DNA of 13,676 bases, taken from the NCBI GenBank assembly GCA_946539855.1, contig CAMNHV010000043.1, positions 1-13,676 on the forward strand. The letters are read 5' to 3'. The notes below the pieces were generated by a model. The model was not told where the DNA came from and ran no database searches. It saw only the letters and a list, made by a program, of their open reading frames with translations. The number at the start of each line of letters is the position of its first letter. Position 1 is the stretch's first letter. This stretch comes from CAG-791 sp002449595 (GTDB lineage: Bacteria; Bacillota; Clostridia; Lachnospirales; Lachnospiraceae). Positions 12,976-13,676 of this stretch are shown piece by piece. A program made the translations under genes and the position numbers.

Positions 12976-13504
12976 TTACCTTGATAAGGAAGACCTGATC
13001 CCTGATTCTTTGGAAGCCCTGATCGAAGCGAAGGAGCGGTACGACCCGGAAAAGGGCGTGCCGCTCACTGCCTTTGCGGTCAAAGCTGTGGATAAGAGGA
13101 TCAAAGAATATCTGGGATTTTGTATCTGGTTCAGGGAGAACTGTAAGTCCATTTATGAGGACAGCGAAGAAGAGATGGGGGAAAAAGGCTGTCTGACAGC
13201 CAGCGAGAAGGAAAAGCTGCTCATCGGAGAAGACTCCGATCAGTATCGGAACCATAACATCTATACCGAAACTCCGGAGGAGTTCTACTTCCGAAACGAA
13301 GAAAGACAGAGGATCACGGATGCTATCCGAGAGCTGGATATAACGAGCCAGCGATATATCGCCAGGAGGTTTTTTGAATCAGACAAGAAACAGCGGAGGT
13401 TTACTGCCAAATACTTTGGCATTGCCCCGGCGTTGGCAAGGGAAATCGAAAAGGATGCTTTGGAGGAACTTAAGGATATTTTATTTCCAGAAAATGCTCA
13501 GTGA
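12959..13504 (+). pseudogene. Sigma-70-like protein, N-terminally truncated
   Basis: The frame is open from a TAA at 12956-12958 to the TGA after NAQ. It begins inside sigma region 2: YLDKEDLIPDSLEALIEAKERYDPEKGVPLTAFAVK aligns with the 'DLIQEG..GL..A...FDP.KG..F.T.A' core of sigma-70 region 2. The C-terminal RFTAKYFGIAPALAREIEKDALEELKDI resembles the region 4 helix-turn-helix. Such factors direct RNA polymerase to particular promoters; small ones occur on conjugative and phage elements. Region 2.1 and any ATG are missing. The first usable start would be a TTG at 13010 without a ribosome site, leaving 164 residues. It abuts the recombinase fragment on the other strand within a few bases, which points to a deletion or rearrangement junction. 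Expression of a short form cannot be excluded, so it might be annotated as a CDS from 13010. Confidence 0.6.
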
Positions 13505-13584
13505 TACTAAATGATAGATGAATGTTACGCCAATGATACAATAGATAATTAGCAGTGCACTATCACTATTAGAGAAATCGAAGT

Positions 13585-13676
13585 TTGACGAAAGAATTTA
13601 AAACTATATTGTTGATTGATGAATATATTAATGTTCTTAAAGAAGCCGGGCGAATAGAACGGGTTGGTGGCAAACG
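13585..13676 (+). CDS. Possible start of an unknown protein (runs off the window)
   Basis: From a TTG the frame reads MTKEFKTILLIDEYINVLKEAG and continues to the window edge, 30 codons with a normal amphipathic protein composition. The frame is closed by a TAG four codons upstream, so TTG is the only likely start; the bases ahead of it (GAAATCGAAG) are a poor ribosome site. No family is recognised. The stretch before it (13505-13584) is distinctly AT-richer than the rest of the window and holds no other feature. Confidence 0.35.
   Translation, partial: MTKEFKTILLIDEYINVLKEAGRIERVGGK

Overview
The window looks like chromosomal DNA of an anaerobic, fairly GC-rich Firmicute, most likely a Clostridia or Lachnospiraceae-type gut bacterium. 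The pointers are strong AGGAGG-type ribosome sites, intrinsic terminators with U-tracts, a 'reverse' rubrerythrin (rubredoxin domain first), a stand-alone E2-like acyltransferase, a COG2509 flavoprotein and DUF3298-type lipoproteins. This assignment comes from gene content only; no 16S or other marker gene is present.

Layout. 1-105 is the tail of an alpha/beta-hydrolase-like gene. It is followed by a MerR regulator (216-956) with two membrane helices and a C-terminal zinc-ribbon-like module, then a terminator. 1070-1300 (minus) is a decayed locus: the last ~60 codons of an FGGY sugar kinase plus a perfect orphan Shine-Dalgarno sequence whose gene is gone. A 21-bp A-tract repeat array (1341-1403) and a promoter precede a type I glutamine synthetase (1505-2929), which ends at a strong terminator. 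A large lipoprotein gene (3149-4888, minus) diverges from a flavodoxin gene (5172-5651, plus). The flavodoxin gene converges on a reverse rubrerythrin gene (5833-6399, minus) across a near-perfect bidirectional terminator. 6400-6878 is non-coding and holds a 9-bp inverted repeat, a 22-bp tandem repeat array and an extended -10 promoter for the E2-like gene (6879-7742). That gene converges, across another bidirectional terminator, on a FAD-dependent dehydrogenase (7901-9316, minus). An EamA/DMT transporter (9398-10360, minus) lies upstream of the dehydrogenase. A GT2 glycosyltransferase (10506-11438) and a ChbG/YdjC-type carbohydrate deacetylase (11507-12514) then follow on the plus strand, probably as one unit. 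The unit begins with two tandem 31-bp hairpin repeats and ends near a 32-bp tandem repeat.

The right edge is a probable island boundary. A tRNA-Ala(GGC) gene with its terminator (12669-12786) is followed directly by a C-terminal fragment of a tyrosine recombinase (minus) and an N-terminally truncated sigma-70-like gene (plus). AT-richer DNA follows, with the possible start of an unknown gene.

Most genes are single transcription units with their own promoters and terminators. Several promoters appear to be of the extended -10 (TGn) type. Functional themes are nitrogen assimilation (GlnA), oxidative-stress and redox proteins (flavodoxin, reverse rubrerythrin, FAD dehydrogenase) and envelope glycan work (GT2 plus deacetylase, lipoprotein). 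I found no complete defence system, CRISPR array or intact mobile element. The most unusual signals are four unrelated short tandem-repeat arrays, each next to a gene start or end, and the pieces of decayed genes.
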